A stretch of 12,882 bases of DNA, taken from assembly GCA_018061585.1 (NCBI GenBank), contig JAGOTU010000017.1, positions 1 to 12,882 of the forward strand. The letters are read 5' to 3'. Shown here piece by piece: positions 5,847 through 12,289 of this stretch. Numbering within the stretch: the stretch's first letter is position 1; each line of letters starts with the position of its first letter. The notes below the pieces were generated by a model. That model did no database searches, was not told the origin of the DNA, and worked only from the letters and a program-made list of their open reading frames with translations. Origin of the DNA: Minisyncoccota bacterium (GTDB lineage Bacteria > Patescibacteriota > Minisyncoccia > Phycocordibacterales > UBA2100). The position numbers and the translations under genes were made by a program.

Positions 5847-6569
5847 TTATACACTCGGGACCTGGAACAGAGTACCTATCATGAACGTAACGATCATCGC
5901 GAGACCGCCGCCGGCGACCATGCGGAACACGACACGGAGTACTCGGGTTTTACTTACGCGCGCGCTCAGGATCCCGGTAACCGTGAGTGCAAAAAGTACC
6001 GAAGCGAATGTAACCGCTACGCGGTAGTTCTCGGGAGGCAGAAGTATCGCCGCAAGCGGAATGATCGCTCCGATCGTGAATGACGCCGCCGAGGCAAATG
6101 CAGCTTGCCATGCGCTTGTGAGCTCGTTCGGATCGATGCCGAGCTCCGCCTCCACGTGTGCACCGAATGCGTCGTGTGCGGTCAGTTCACGCGCAACGAT
6201 CTCTGCAGTAGCACGATTCAGTCCTTTGCCTTCGTAAATTTTTGTGAGCTCTTCCAATTCCTCATCCGGAAAATGCTCGAGTTCGTATCGCTCCTTGGCG
6301 AGCAGTGCCTTTTCGGTATCACGCTGACTACTCACCGACACGAATTCCCCCACCGCCATCGAGAACGCGCCCGCAAAGAGTCCCGCTATGCCTGCTATAA
6401 AAATATCGTGCGTTACCGACGTCGCTCCTGCCACACCGACGACGAGCGCGGCAACAGAAACGATGCCGTCATTTGCTCCGAGTACAGCCGCCCGCAGCCA
6501 ATTGCTATGCGACATAGAATTGTCCTGGTGGGGCTCAAGATGCAGCGCGTTCTTCGTGAGGTCGGTCAT
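5847..6569 (-). CDS. VIT1/CCC1-family (Fe2+/Mn2+) transporter
   Basis: A 240-aa integral membrane protein of the VIT family, which moves Fe2+ or Mn2+ out of the cytosol. Family signatures are LRAAVLGANDGIVSVAALVVG (about 25-45), AGLFAGAFSMAVGEFVSVSSQRD (about 62-84), the cytosolic metal-binding helical region rich in Glu (ELEHFPDEELEELTKIYEG, then ELTAHDAFGAHVEAELG), and about five membrane segments in all. Length is normal for bacterial members. Two starts compete. ATG at 6569 lies 10 nt after the extended -10 TGATACACT and keeps the N-terminal LEPHQD segment. ATG 54 nt downstream (MSHSNWL) has AGGA 7 nt upstream. The first is chosen. Metal specificity is not visible from sequence. Confidence 0.93.
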   Translation of the reverse strand: MTDLTKNALHLEPHQDNSMSHSNWLRAAVLGANDGIVSVAALVVGVAGATSVTHDIFIAGIAGLFAGAFSMAVGEFVSVSSQRDTEKALLAKERYELEHFPDEELEELTKIYEGKGLNRATAEIVARELTAHDAFGAHVEAELGIDPNELTSAWQAAFASAASFTIGAIIPLAAILLPPENYRVAVTFASVLFALTVTGILSARVSKTRVLRVVFRMVAGGGLAMIVTFMIGTLFQVPSV

Positions 6570-6579
6570 ATGTGACGTC

Positions 6580-6588
6580 AGTGTATCA
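6580..6588 (-). promoter_or_regulatory. Extended -10 element of the VIT gene
   Basis: TGATACACT on the minus strand (TGn plus hexamer TACACT), overlapping the stop codon of the PAP2-like gene. The predicted leader is about 4 nt, so translation is nearly leaderless. Confidence 0.45.
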
Positions 6589-7245
6589 CTTTGCCTTCTG
6601 CAAATACTTATAGAAGAACGGACCGACGGTCATGCCAATAGCAGTGCCTATGAGCGCTCCCGCGATGAACTCCGAGAGCCAATGAATGGCTAATGACACT
6701 CCGATACCGATATAGAAAGCATAGATGATGGAATAGAACGCGATATGGCGGTGTTTCGGAAATAGATAGATGAGCGTTATAGCCATCGCGAACGCGATCG
6801 TAGTATGCGACGAAGGCCAGCCCCAGAATATTCCGTGCTGCATGAACCCGAACTGGAATCCGTGACTTGAATCGACGAACAGATTGTGGAGATCGGGTTG
6901 CAGGCGACCGGTGAACGCTTTGAGGAGCGACGACGTGATGGATCCGATAAGCGCAGCCTGTCCGAGCGCCCACCCGATGACAGCACTTCGGGGAGAATTA
7001 AAAAGCGCCCCAGTGACGATCAGGAACAAAGGCAGTGACACCGGGACGAACCCTCCTACTACGAGCGCAGGAAAGAACATCCTGTTCAAATGCGGATCAC
7101 GTACCCACAGGAAATAGTTCCAATCCATTCCTGTTCGCACCACCGCGAACGTAACGGCGCATGCAGCGAGGAGGAAGAAGAATTTCCAACCTCGAAAACT
7201 GCTCACGATATTTCGCGGCAGAGTGCGTATGAATATACCCAACAT
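6586..7245 (-). CDS. PAP2-like membrane protein with altered catalytic residues
   Basis: A 219-aa membrane protein of the PAP2 (type 2 phosphatidic acid phosphatase) fold with several hydrophobic helices. Motif 1, normally K-x6-R-P, is K109 AFTGRL Q116 P117. Motif 2 is PSSH (144-147) in place of PSGH. Motif 3, normally S-R-x5-H-x3-D, ends in H188 WLS E192 but has Ile-Gly where Ser-Arg is expected. The phosphoryl-binding Arg residues and the motif-3 Asp are thus changed, while both His remain, so activity on lipid phosphates such as undecaprenyl pyrophosphate is uncertain. The start at 7245 is chosen over an in-frame ATG at 7290, because the longer start lies beside the upstream terminator hairpin and TATACT sits exactly 6 nt before 7245. 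The VIT gene follows directly. Confidence 0.85.
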   Translation of the reverse strand: MLGIFIRTLPRNIVSSFRGWKFFFLLAACAVTFAVVRTGMDWNYFLWVRDPHLNRMFFPALVVGGFVPVSLPLFLIVTGALFNSPRSAVIGWALGQAALIGSITSSLLKAFTGRLQPDLHNLFVDSSHGFQFGFMQHGIFWGWPSSHTTIAFAMAITLIYLFPKHRHIAFYSIIYAFYIGIGVSLAIHWLSEFIAGALIGTAIGMTVGPFFYKYLQKAK

Positions 7246-7251
7246 ACGTAA

Positions 7252-7257
7252 AGTATA
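7252..7257 (-). promoter_or_regulatory. -10 element of the PAP2-like gene, leaderless
   Basis: TATACT on the minus strand, 6 nt (TTACGT) before the ATG at 7245. It decides the start codon. Confidence 0.6.
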
Positions 7258-7288
7258 TCGCGTCCTGATACCGTCTGTTACGAATCCC

Positions 7289-7320
7289 AAAAAAACGACC
7301 GGGCATCACTGCCCGGTTTT
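7289..7320 (-). terminator. Rho-independent terminator after the zinc-ribbon gene
   Basis: Perfect 8-bp stem ACCGGGCA/TGCCCGGT (7298-7305 with 7310-7317) with a 4-nt loop. On the minus strand it is followed by CG and seven T. On the plus strand only TTTT follows, so it is chiefly a minus-strand terminator. Confidence 0.88.
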
Positions 7321-7338
7321 GTCGCTGTGTATGCTCAC

Positions 7339-7512
7339 TTAGTCGCGGCGAGCAAGGGTGTTCACCGCCTTGCCGTCCGCGGTCGTGAACGATGCACCGC
7401 AATCGTCGCAACCGAAACGGTTTCCGTTGCTCCACATCTTGGCGCTGCCGCAATCGGGGCATCGCTGTGTGAATTGAGCCACTGGCTCTGCTGAGCGGGT
7501 CACAACCGTCAT
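7339..7512 (-). CDS. Small zinc-ribbon protein (57 aa)
   Basis: A 57-aa protein: MTVVTRSAEPVAQFTQ, then RCPDCG (18-23) and GCDDCGASF (34-42), then a short polar tail ending LARRD. Two CxxC pairs (C18/C21 and C35/C38) spaced by 13 residues form a typical four-Cys zinc ribbon. Such small ribbons may bind nucleic acid or protein; the role here is unknown. The ATG has a strong purine-rich Shine-Dalgarno (AAGGAAAGGG, 7 nt upstream). It is the last gene before the terminator at 7289-7320 and is probably co-transcribed with the 60-aa protein gene 82 nt upstream, although that gap could hold its own promoter. Confidence 0.85.
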   Translation of the reverse strand: MTVVTRSAEPVAQFTQRCPDCGSAKMWSNGNRFGCDDCGASFTTADGKAVNTLARRD

Positions 7513-7540
7513 CTATTGTCCCTTTCCTTGTTGGATAGTC

Positions 7541-7558
7541 CCTGTAAAAGAGTACAGG
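7541..7558. repeat. Inverted repeat between the 60-aa and zinc-ribbon genes
   Basis: CCTGTA/TACAGG arms (7541-7546 and 7553-7558) with a 6-nt spacer. It is too weak for a terminator; it could be an operator or an mRNA processing hairpin. The role is not established. Confidence 0.35.
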
Positions 7559-7594
7559 ATATCGGTCCGTTTTCCAGTCGCTTTTCGGGATCCG

Positions 7595-7777
7595 CTACAG
7601 ATCAGCGTCCGAGAGTTTCTTGTCGCGGAGTTTTTTCTTGTTCTCTTTCCAGGCGTCCACAAGCTTAGTCCAGCCCAAAAGCCCGATAGCGGCACGAACA
7701 GCCTCCTGCTCATCCTCGGAAAGGTCGTGCCGCCGGAGCATGTTCGTGAGTACCGCTATCGCCTCTTTGTCCTCCAT
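7595..7777 (-). CDS. Small charged helical protein (60 aa), unknown
   Basis: A 60-aa protein with no recognised domain. It is predicted mostly helical and highly charged: MEDKEAIAVLTNMLRR, then SEDEQEAVRAAIGLLGW, and a lysine-rich tail WKENKKKLRDKKLSDADL. It has no signal peptide, Cys or membrane segment. The ATG lies 9 nt after the TAA of the large peptidoglycan-binding protein gene, in the same frame and without a Shine-Dalgarno, so translation probably depends on reinitiation by ribosomes finishing that gene. The amino-acid composition and codon pattern look like a real gene, and the plus-strand alternative here is a shadow. Function is unknown; a soluble cytosolic partner role is only a guess. 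Confidence 0.7.
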   Translation of the reverse strand: MEDKEAIAVLTNMLRRHDLSEDEQEAVRAAIGLLGWTKLVDAWKENKKKLRDKKLSDADL

Positions 7778-7786
7778 GGCAGGTTG

Positions 7787-9328
7787 TTACTGCGCGTTCA
7801 GTACGACACGTGTGATCTTTGCCACATAACCGGTCGCCGGGAGCCCGTTCTTGGTCTGAAACTTTTTGACCGCAGCTTCGGTTCCACTGCCGTAGTAACC
7901 GGTCGGTTCCGCGTTCAAGAATCCGAGTGCTATCAAACGTTTCTGAAGTTCACGTACGTCCGTATCGTCGTCATCGCCGGGACCCATGAAGTGCTCGAAT
8001 ACGTACTTAGTGCCGGAAGCGCTCGAGGCAGCGGTCGTGATCGGAGCAGATGTAAGCGAATTAAGCGCAAGTCGGGTACCCGGACCTACTGCGCCAAGTT
8101 GATCAAGACCCTTGGCAGCTTGGAACTTTTTGACGGCAGCGAAGGTTGACGGACCGAAGTATCCATTCGGTGCAACTATAAGGTAGCCTAATTTTTTGAG
8201 CAGCTTTTGAAGCTCCATGACTTCGTCGTTCTCGGAGCCCTGTTTCAAGTAGCTCGTAAAGACGTAGTTGCTACCTGTTGCCGCACTAGGAGTCGCGGTA
8301 CCACCGACTTGCGATTGGAGCAATGCGAGCTGTGCCTGCAGGCTCGATATCGAGTTACCCGTTGTCGGCGTAGTCGTCGTCGGCGCTGTGGTCGGAGGAG
8401 CGATCACGGTGCCATTGGGTCCTAAAACGTTGATCGTAGCCGATGTGCTGGCACTCGTACCGTAGGCTCCGATCTGGCCAATGAACGTCACCGTGTGCTG
8501 CCCTGCGTCGGCTACTGTTGGAATCCACTGGAATAGTCCTGTGGCGCTCACATTGTTGTTCGTCAGCGTGCTCTGACCCGCGAATGTATCCGTGAGCGCA
8601 AATCCGGTCGGCGAATAGTTCATCGGTAACAATGTAAAAGATATCGATTGGCCGGGGGGTACGTTCAGGTTGATATTTGACGGCACTGCAAGTGAAGGCC
8701 CCGCACCTACACGCATAAGCACAGTCGCTTGAGCGCTGTGTCCCTGAGAATCTGTTGCATATACGGTGATGGCATGTTCACCGTTCTGGGTCGCGTCTGG
8801 CTTCCACGAGAAAGATCCGTTTGGAGTGATCGTAGAATATCCGGCTGATGATCCACTGAACGAATCACTCACCGCGAACGCCGGATTTACGAACCCGGGA
8901 GCAGACACATTGAACGTCAGAGTATTGCCGGGCAGCATCGAATTTAGCGGTGACACATTCTGGATCGAGATCGATGGCGGTGGCAAGACCGTGATCTGCT
9001 GTGTGGTCGAAACAGTATTTCCATCACTGTCATTGACCCTAATGGTCAGATTGTGCGTACCGATGTCGGAGACATTCGGGGTCCACTGAAAATTCCCGCC
9101 GAAGTTCATGTTCGTGGAATTGATACTCGTGTTCGGAAATGAGTCGGTAACCACGTAATACGGCGTACCAAATCCTGAGACCGACATCTTGAATGTGACG
9201 CTCGTCTTTGCGAGCGGCGTAGCTGAGGAGAGGTTCTGGACGGTGGCAGTTGCCGCACTGGCAATAATCGGCGCGGAAAGTGCAGTAATTATAGTAAGGC
9301 TTAGTAATGTATTTTTTAGTGTCTTCAT
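7787..9328 (-). CDS. Secreted protein: three Ig-like repeats, coiled coil, two peptidoglycan-binding domains
   Basis: A 513-aa exported protein. The signal peptide is about 1-25 (cleavage after IASA). Three Ig/cadherin-like repeats (about 28-115, 118-207, 211-302) each hold an aromatic motif, FQWTP (80), FSWKP (173) and FQWIP (266), spaced exactly 93 residues, and each then has a G-x-H segment. A Thr/Pro-rich linker (about 308-324) and a short coiled coil ISSLQAQLALLQSQV (327-341) follow. Two PG_binding_1 domains end the protein: about 355-424 (ELQKLLKKLGYL, GYFGPSTFAAVKKFQ) and 442-512 (ELQKRLIALGFL, GYYGSGTEAAVKKFQ). This is a common Patescibacteria surface-protein design: the C-terminus holds murein and the repeats face outward. 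A ligand for the repeats is not known. The start has TATACT 6 nt upstream. Two small genes follow downstream. Confidence 0.92.
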   Translation of the reverse strand: MKTLKNTLLSLTIITALSAPIIASAATATVQNLSSATPLAKTSVTFKMSVSGFGTPYYVVTDSFPNTSINSTNMNFGGNFQWTPNVSDIGTHNLTIRVNDSDGNTVSTTQQITVLPPPSISIQNVSPLNSMLPGNTLTFNVSAPGFVNPAFAVSDSFSGSSAGYSTITPNGSFSWKPDATQNGEHAITVYATDSQGHSAQATVLMRVGAGPSLAVPSNINLNVPPGQSISFTLLPMNYSPTGFALTDTFAGQSTLTNNNVSATGLFQWIPTVADAGQHTVTFIGQIGAYGTSASTSATINVLGPNGTVIAPPTTAPTTTTPTTGNSISSLQAQLALLQSQVGGTATPSAATGSNYVFTSYLKQGSENDEVMELQKLLKKLGYLIVAPNGYFGPSTFAAVKKFQAAKGLDQLGAVGPGTRLALNSLTSAPITTAASSASGTKYVFEHFMGPGDDDDTDVRELQKRLIALGFLNAEPTGYYGSGTEAAVKKFQTKNGLPATGYVAKITRVVLNAQ

Positions 9329-9334
9329 CTGAGC

Positions 9335-9340
9335 AGTATA
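9335..9340 (-). promoter_or_regulatory. -10 element of the Ig/peptidoglycan-binding protein gene, leaderless
   Basis: TATACT on the minus strand, 6 nt (GCTCAG) before the ATG. No Shine-Dalgarno is present. Confidence 0.6.
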
Positions 9341-9471
9341 TATCTAAATTCTGCGTGAAGACCTGCAAACTGGCGTGTCGAAAAGATGGGACTTCATAAA
9401 GTTCTCATGATGGGGGTGTGATAATAAGCAACACCCTTGTCTAGCCTATGCCAACGTCGCGCACTCACCCG

Positions 9472-9483
9472 ACATGTACATGT
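9472..9483. promoter_or_regulatory. Perfect 12-bp palindrome upstream of the histidine kinase gene
   Basis: ACATGTACATGT is self-complementary and is also a direct repeat of ACATGT. It overlaps the candidate -35 of the kinase promoter, so it could be an operator. Confidence 0.4.
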
Positions 9484-9502
9484 GACGCTGTAGGCGTATC
9501 AT
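9475..9502 (+). promoter_or_regulatory. Candidate promoter of the histidine kinase gene
   Basis: -35 TGTACA (9475-9480), a 16-bp spacer, and -10 TATCAT (9497-9502). The expected start is about 9509, a leader of under 10 nt before the ATG at 9517. Confidence 0.4.
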
Positions 9503-9516
9503 CAACACATAAGCCT

Positions 9517-10622
9517 ATGAATACCTCTCTCAGTGGGCTTGGGGGGGGGACAAAACCTCCTCACAGCCATCGATCTTCGATGAATCGTCTTCATTCTATA
9601 GATACGCCGAAGCGAATCCGAGCCCGATGCTCATTACCGACACCGACGGGACAATCTACTACGTGAACGCTGCATGGCAGCGGCTCACAGGTTACCCCAT
9701 ATCGGAAGTGATCGGGAAAAACCCACGGTTTTTGCATAGTCCGAGAACACCACGTGAATTATTCAGTCAAATTTGGCAAACGCTGCGCGCCGGAGACACC
9801 GTAGAAACCGAAGAGCTTGTCGATAGGCGAAAAGACGGCACGGAATTTTCTGCTCGCTCGGTCTATTTTTCGGTTCAGATGACGAACAACGCGACGTATT
9901 ACGTGCAGGTATTGCAAGATATATCAAAGCGGAAATGGACAGAAAAACGAAAAGACGCATTCATCAGTACCGCATCCCACGAACTCCGTAATCCGCTCTC
10001 CACCATTGTCTTTTCCATCGATCTTCTTAAGAAAGAATTGGGCATCATGCCCGGAAGGACGGCCGAAATTGTCAGTGATCTCGAAGACGAAACCCGGCGC
10101 CTCGTCGCACTCCTCAATTACCTCTTGGACACGACCAAAATTCAAACAGGGGCACTCAATATCCAGCTCAAGCAAAGTGACTTACAGCAGTTAGTACGAC
10201 GGGTTTCAGAGGAGTTGCAGCCGATCTTCCCGAGCCATACGATCAATCTTACACTAGGAGAAAAGCCCGTCGTTGCAGAATTCGATGAAGCTCGTATCGC
10301 GCAGGTGCTCATCAACCTTATTTCAAACGCCATCAAATACTCACCGCGAGCGGATACTATCACCGTCAGCCTGGACTCGCAGGACAATGAAGCGATCGTG
10401 AGCGTTCAAGACTTTGGTATCGGCATTCCGCCGGAAGAGCAGCAGAAAATATTTGACATCCTATACCGAGTGAAAGACGTATCGAGTATCCGCGGTAACG
10501 GCCTCGGACTCTATATTTCTTCACAGATCGTCTCCGCACACGGAGGAAATTTGTGGGTCACGAGCGAGCCCGGGATCGGCTCGACATTCCTGCTCTCCCT
10601 CCCATTCGCGCGATCAGCATAG
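9517..10622 (+). CDS. PAS-domain sensor histidine kinase, N-terminus displaced by a G9 tract frameshift
   Basis: Cytosolic sensor kinase. From the in-frame ATG at 9627 it has 331 aa: PAS core and PAC region about 1-100, HisKA with TASHELRNP (115-123, phosphoacceptor His118), N-box QVLINLISNAIKYSP (226-240), G1 box DFGIGIPP (262-269), and G2 box GNGLGLYIS (290-298). It has no membrane segment. The ATG at 9627 cuts into the PAS domain. The same frame stays open upstream to 9513 and encodes FYRYAEANPSP, a normal PAS beginning, but no ATG, GTG or TTG precedes it. ATG 9517 is in another frame, and one extra G in the run of nine (9541-9549) joins it to the kinase as a 368-aa protein. The coordinates describe this joined gene. 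As read, the gene is out of frame, through phase variation, slippage or sequence error. The C39-like gene converges 10 nt away. Confidence 0.85.
9541..9549 (+). repeat. Homopolymer tract of nine G within the start of the histidine kinase gene
   Basis: G9 directly follows GGGCTT. Ten (or seven) G would give a full-length kinase from ATG 9517. With nine, translation from 9517 stops at 9664-9666, and with eight it stops at 9580-9582. Confidence 0.9.
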
Positions 10623-10632
10623 CTACATGAGC

Positions 10633-11274
10633 CTATACTCGTGCCTCGAATGACGGCCCCCCAGGGACATCCATAGGCGTAAGGACGATGAAGCGCTTCT
10701 TCCACGCTTTGATAAAATTTGCTGTTGATATACTGCCTTCACCGGATTTCGCCGCAGGATCATTGTAATAGATCGTATCGTGATCAATACGATTTAGGAC
10801 TACAAGGTGCGGAATCGTACTCTTCGGGTCGAACTTGTAATGAACGGACACCATGACCGGGCCATCATCAAGATAGCTTCGTAGAGTACTAAACGCCTTC
10901 TTTGTCTCGGATCCGGCAAGGTCGAAGGATTTTCCGTCCAGACCGTATCCTTCTGCGAGCCCGATGAGGCCTTTGTACGTCCATCCGGCGCTGTTCAGGT
11001 ATGCGCCTGAGGCGATCCCTTTATAGAGCAGAGTGTTCACCGAAACCGCGTCCGCATTGTAATAATCTATGATCATCGCGAGACTAGTGACCCCGCATCC
11101 GACCTTTTGCCATTTTGGGGAGGTGATATCTCTGAACTGCGAGTAAAATGGAACCACACGGGTCACGCTGGTACTAGTGGCGACGCGATCCCATTGCGGG
11201 TTAGAAATGGTGCGCACTTCGGCAAAAGCAGGAGTGCTTGTTGTCACCGGCTGCGTACTTAATGCAAATATCAT
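10633..11274 (-). CDS. C39-like (Peptidase_C39_2) papain-fold peptidase
   Basis: A 213-aa protein of the Peptidase_C39_2 group. The oxyanion Gln lies in VPFYSQ (Q46), the catalytic Cys in KVGCGVTSLAMIIDYY (C60), the His in IPHLVVLNRID (H156), and the Asn/Asp in YYNDP (N171, D172). Such enzymes are usually exported cysteine peptidases acting on peptides or peptidoglycan cross-links. The N-terminus MIFALSTQPVTTSTPAFA ends in an AxA-like site but lacks a charged n-region and a full hydrophobic core, so no classical signal peptide is predicted. A TGA immediately precedes the ATG in frame, ruling out a longer version without an upstream frame change. AATTAT 6 nt before the ATG and TTGTGG 17 nt further upstream support this start. 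It converges with the kinase gene. The substrate is unknown. Confidence 0.85.
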   Translation of the reverse strand: MIFALSTQPVTTSTPAFAEVRTISNPQWDRVATSTSVTRVVPFYSQFRDITSPKWQKVGCGVTSLAMIIDYYNADAVSVNTLLYKGIASGAYLNSAGWTYKGLIGLAEGYGLDGKSFDLAGSETKKAFSTLRSYLDDGPVMVSVHYKFDPKSTIPHLVVLNRIDHDTIYYNDPAAKSGEGSISTANFIKAWKKRFIVLTPMDVPGGPSFEARV

Positions 11275-11280
11275 TCAGTG

Positions 11281-11309
11281 ATAATTCCAGAGAGCGCGCG
11301 GGACCACAA
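11281..11309 (-). promoter_or_regulatory. Promoter of the C39-like peptidase gene, leaderless
   Basis: -35 TTGTGG (11304-11309), a 17-bp spacer, and -10 AATTAT (11281-11286), 6 nt before the ATG. The hexamers are weak but the spacing is correct. Confidence 0.4.
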
Positions 11310-11344
11310 TAGTAAAATTCATTTCATCTTCATCTTGCCCTTGC

Positions 11345-11373
11345 AAAAAAATTTCCAGTTAATTCTGAACCAC
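11345..11373 (-). terminator. Possible weak terminator at the end of the L,D-transpeptidase gene
   Basis: On the minus strand an imperfect TTCAG/CTGGAA hairpin spanning the stop codon is followed by a run of T including seven in a row (11345-11351). The stem is short and has a bulge. Confidence 0.3.
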
Positions 11374-12237
11374 GACTTTCGTGCCGACGATCGCCCACAT
11401 ATACAATTCTTTCGCTTTTTGTGGCGGGAGGTTCACGCAACCGTGTGACCACGTGCGACCGAATTTATCGTGCCAGTACGCGCCGTGTATAACCGCGCCT
11501 CCTCGCGTGAAATACATATTCCACGGTACGCCGGGAAGATCGTACACCTGATCACTTACCCCAGGGAGCGGACCCTGCATGTATCGACTTGGTGTCATTT
11601 TAAAGATCGTAAATGTTCCGCGCGGCGTCGGTGTGAATTCCTTTCCCGTAGAAATAGGCTCCCGCATAAATAGCGTATCGCCTTCGTACGCGGCGAGTGT
11701 TTGGCTCGAAATGTCGACAACGATTCGTTTTGTTGTGGTCGCGCTACCTTTTACCAGCAGATGGTCGCCGTCGTCTTCGAGCACACGCACAACATCGGCG
11801 GCCACATACCAATCCCCTGCCACACGCTCCGGATACCGGATCTCCTTATCAAATGCGATTTTGTACCATCGCCGTCCTTCGCCTTCGACGACTGACGTCA
11901 CCTTAAGCACGACGCCGGTGCGCAGTTTCGTTAACACTGCATACTGTTCACCGGGGCCCGATCGCAAATTTACACATGTCCCCTCGAAATATGGGCCGCA
12001 GCTATCAATCACTTCGATATATTGAAACATCGGTACTTCCTCTTTTGGCGGTGTTGTGGTGGCCTGTTCTTCCTCCGGCGTAGCAACAGCTGCGGGCAGG
12101 CTAAAGACTCCACCACGCTGAGGCGGTGCAAGTGTGTTCGACGTCCATCCGATAAGCAGCATCGCGAACAAAAACACCGCAATGATAGCGGTGATGATCA
12201 AATTATTTCTCCGATTGATCGGGATTCGATGCCTCAC
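11359..12237 (-). CDS. Membrane-anchored SH3-domain L,D-transpeptidase (YkuD family)
   Basis: A 292-aa protein: short basic cytosolic N-terminus (RHRIPINRRNN), one membrane anchor (about 13-31), Pro/Glu/Thr-rich linker, bacterial SH3-like domain about 73-150 (CVNLRSGPGEQYAVLTKL), and YkuD catalytic domain about 170-292. The active-site signature runs from H251 (VIHGAYW) to SHGCVNL (264-270), with catalytic Cys267. These enzymes make 3-3 cross-links in peptidoglycan or attach proteins to it, outside the membrane. The GTG at 12235-12237 is chosen as start. TATGAT lies 6 nt upstream with TTTACA 16 nt before it, and it gives a normal type II anchor. An upstream in-frame ATG at 12390 would add an unlikely basic stretch overlapping the cupin gene. 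There is no Shine-Dalgarno. Confidence 0.93.
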   Translation of the reverse strand: MRHRIPINRRNNLIITAIIAVFLFAMLLIGWTSNTLAPPQRGGVFSLPAAVATPEEEQATTTPPKEEVPMFQYIEVIDSCGPYFEGTCVNLRSGPGEQYAVLTKLRTGVVLKVTSVVEGEGRRWYKIAFDKEIRYPERVAGDWYVAADVVRVLEDDGDHLLVKGSATTTKRIVVDISSQTLAAYEGDTLFMREPISTGKEFTPTPRGTFTIFKMTPSRYMQGPLPGVSDQVYDLPGVPWNMYFTRGGAVIHGAYWHDKFGRTWSHGCVNLPPQKAKELYMWAIVGTKVVVQN

Positions 12238-12243
12238 GGCGCA

Positions 12244-12271
12244 ATCATAATCAACTTCTGTCAAATGTAAA
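12244..12271 (-). promoter_or_regulatory. Promoter of the L,D-transpeptidase gene, leaderless GTG start
   Basis: -35 TTTACA (12266-12271), a 16-bp spacer, and -10 TATGAT (12244-12249), then 6 nt (TGCGCC) and GTG. This is the best full promoter of the leaderless group and decides the start. Confidence 0.65.
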
Positions 12272-12289
12272 GCCCCCGATCGCGCCCGG

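Larger units (their letters stand above)
9329..9516. other. Divergent intergenic region between the peptidoglycan-binding protein and kinase genes
   Basis: It holds the leaderless -10 of the minus-strand gene (9335-9340), a hairpin with arms GGGTGT/ACACCC around an 11-nt loop (about 9416-9438), a perfect 12-bp palindrome (9472-9483) and a candidate plus-strand promoter. No gene is supported here. Confidence 0.5.

Noticed and set aside
7246..7290. Longer start for the PAP2-like protein at an ATG at 7290
   Set aside because: It would begin right beside the terminator hairpin and add a hydrophilic stretch before the membrane protein. TATACT with 6-nt spacing marks the start at 7245.
9517..9666. 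Independent 49-aa protein from ATG 9517 read with nine G
   Set aside because: Beyond the G run the translation has no features, while the other frame encodes the missing PAS beginning. The ATG is better explained as the kinase start.
9627..9930. LOV photoreceptor domain in the kinase
   Set aside because: The segment GKNPRFLHS resembles the LOV motif but has Pro where the flavin-binding Cys of NCRFLQ is required, so it is treated as an ordinary PAS domain.
11275..11322. TGA recoding (as Gly or Trp) to extend the C39-like peptidase upstream
   Set aside because: Other genes here, such as the TPR and PAP2-like genes, end at TGA in sensible places, and no conserved domain in the window needs TGA read as sense. 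The extension also lacks a good signal peptide.
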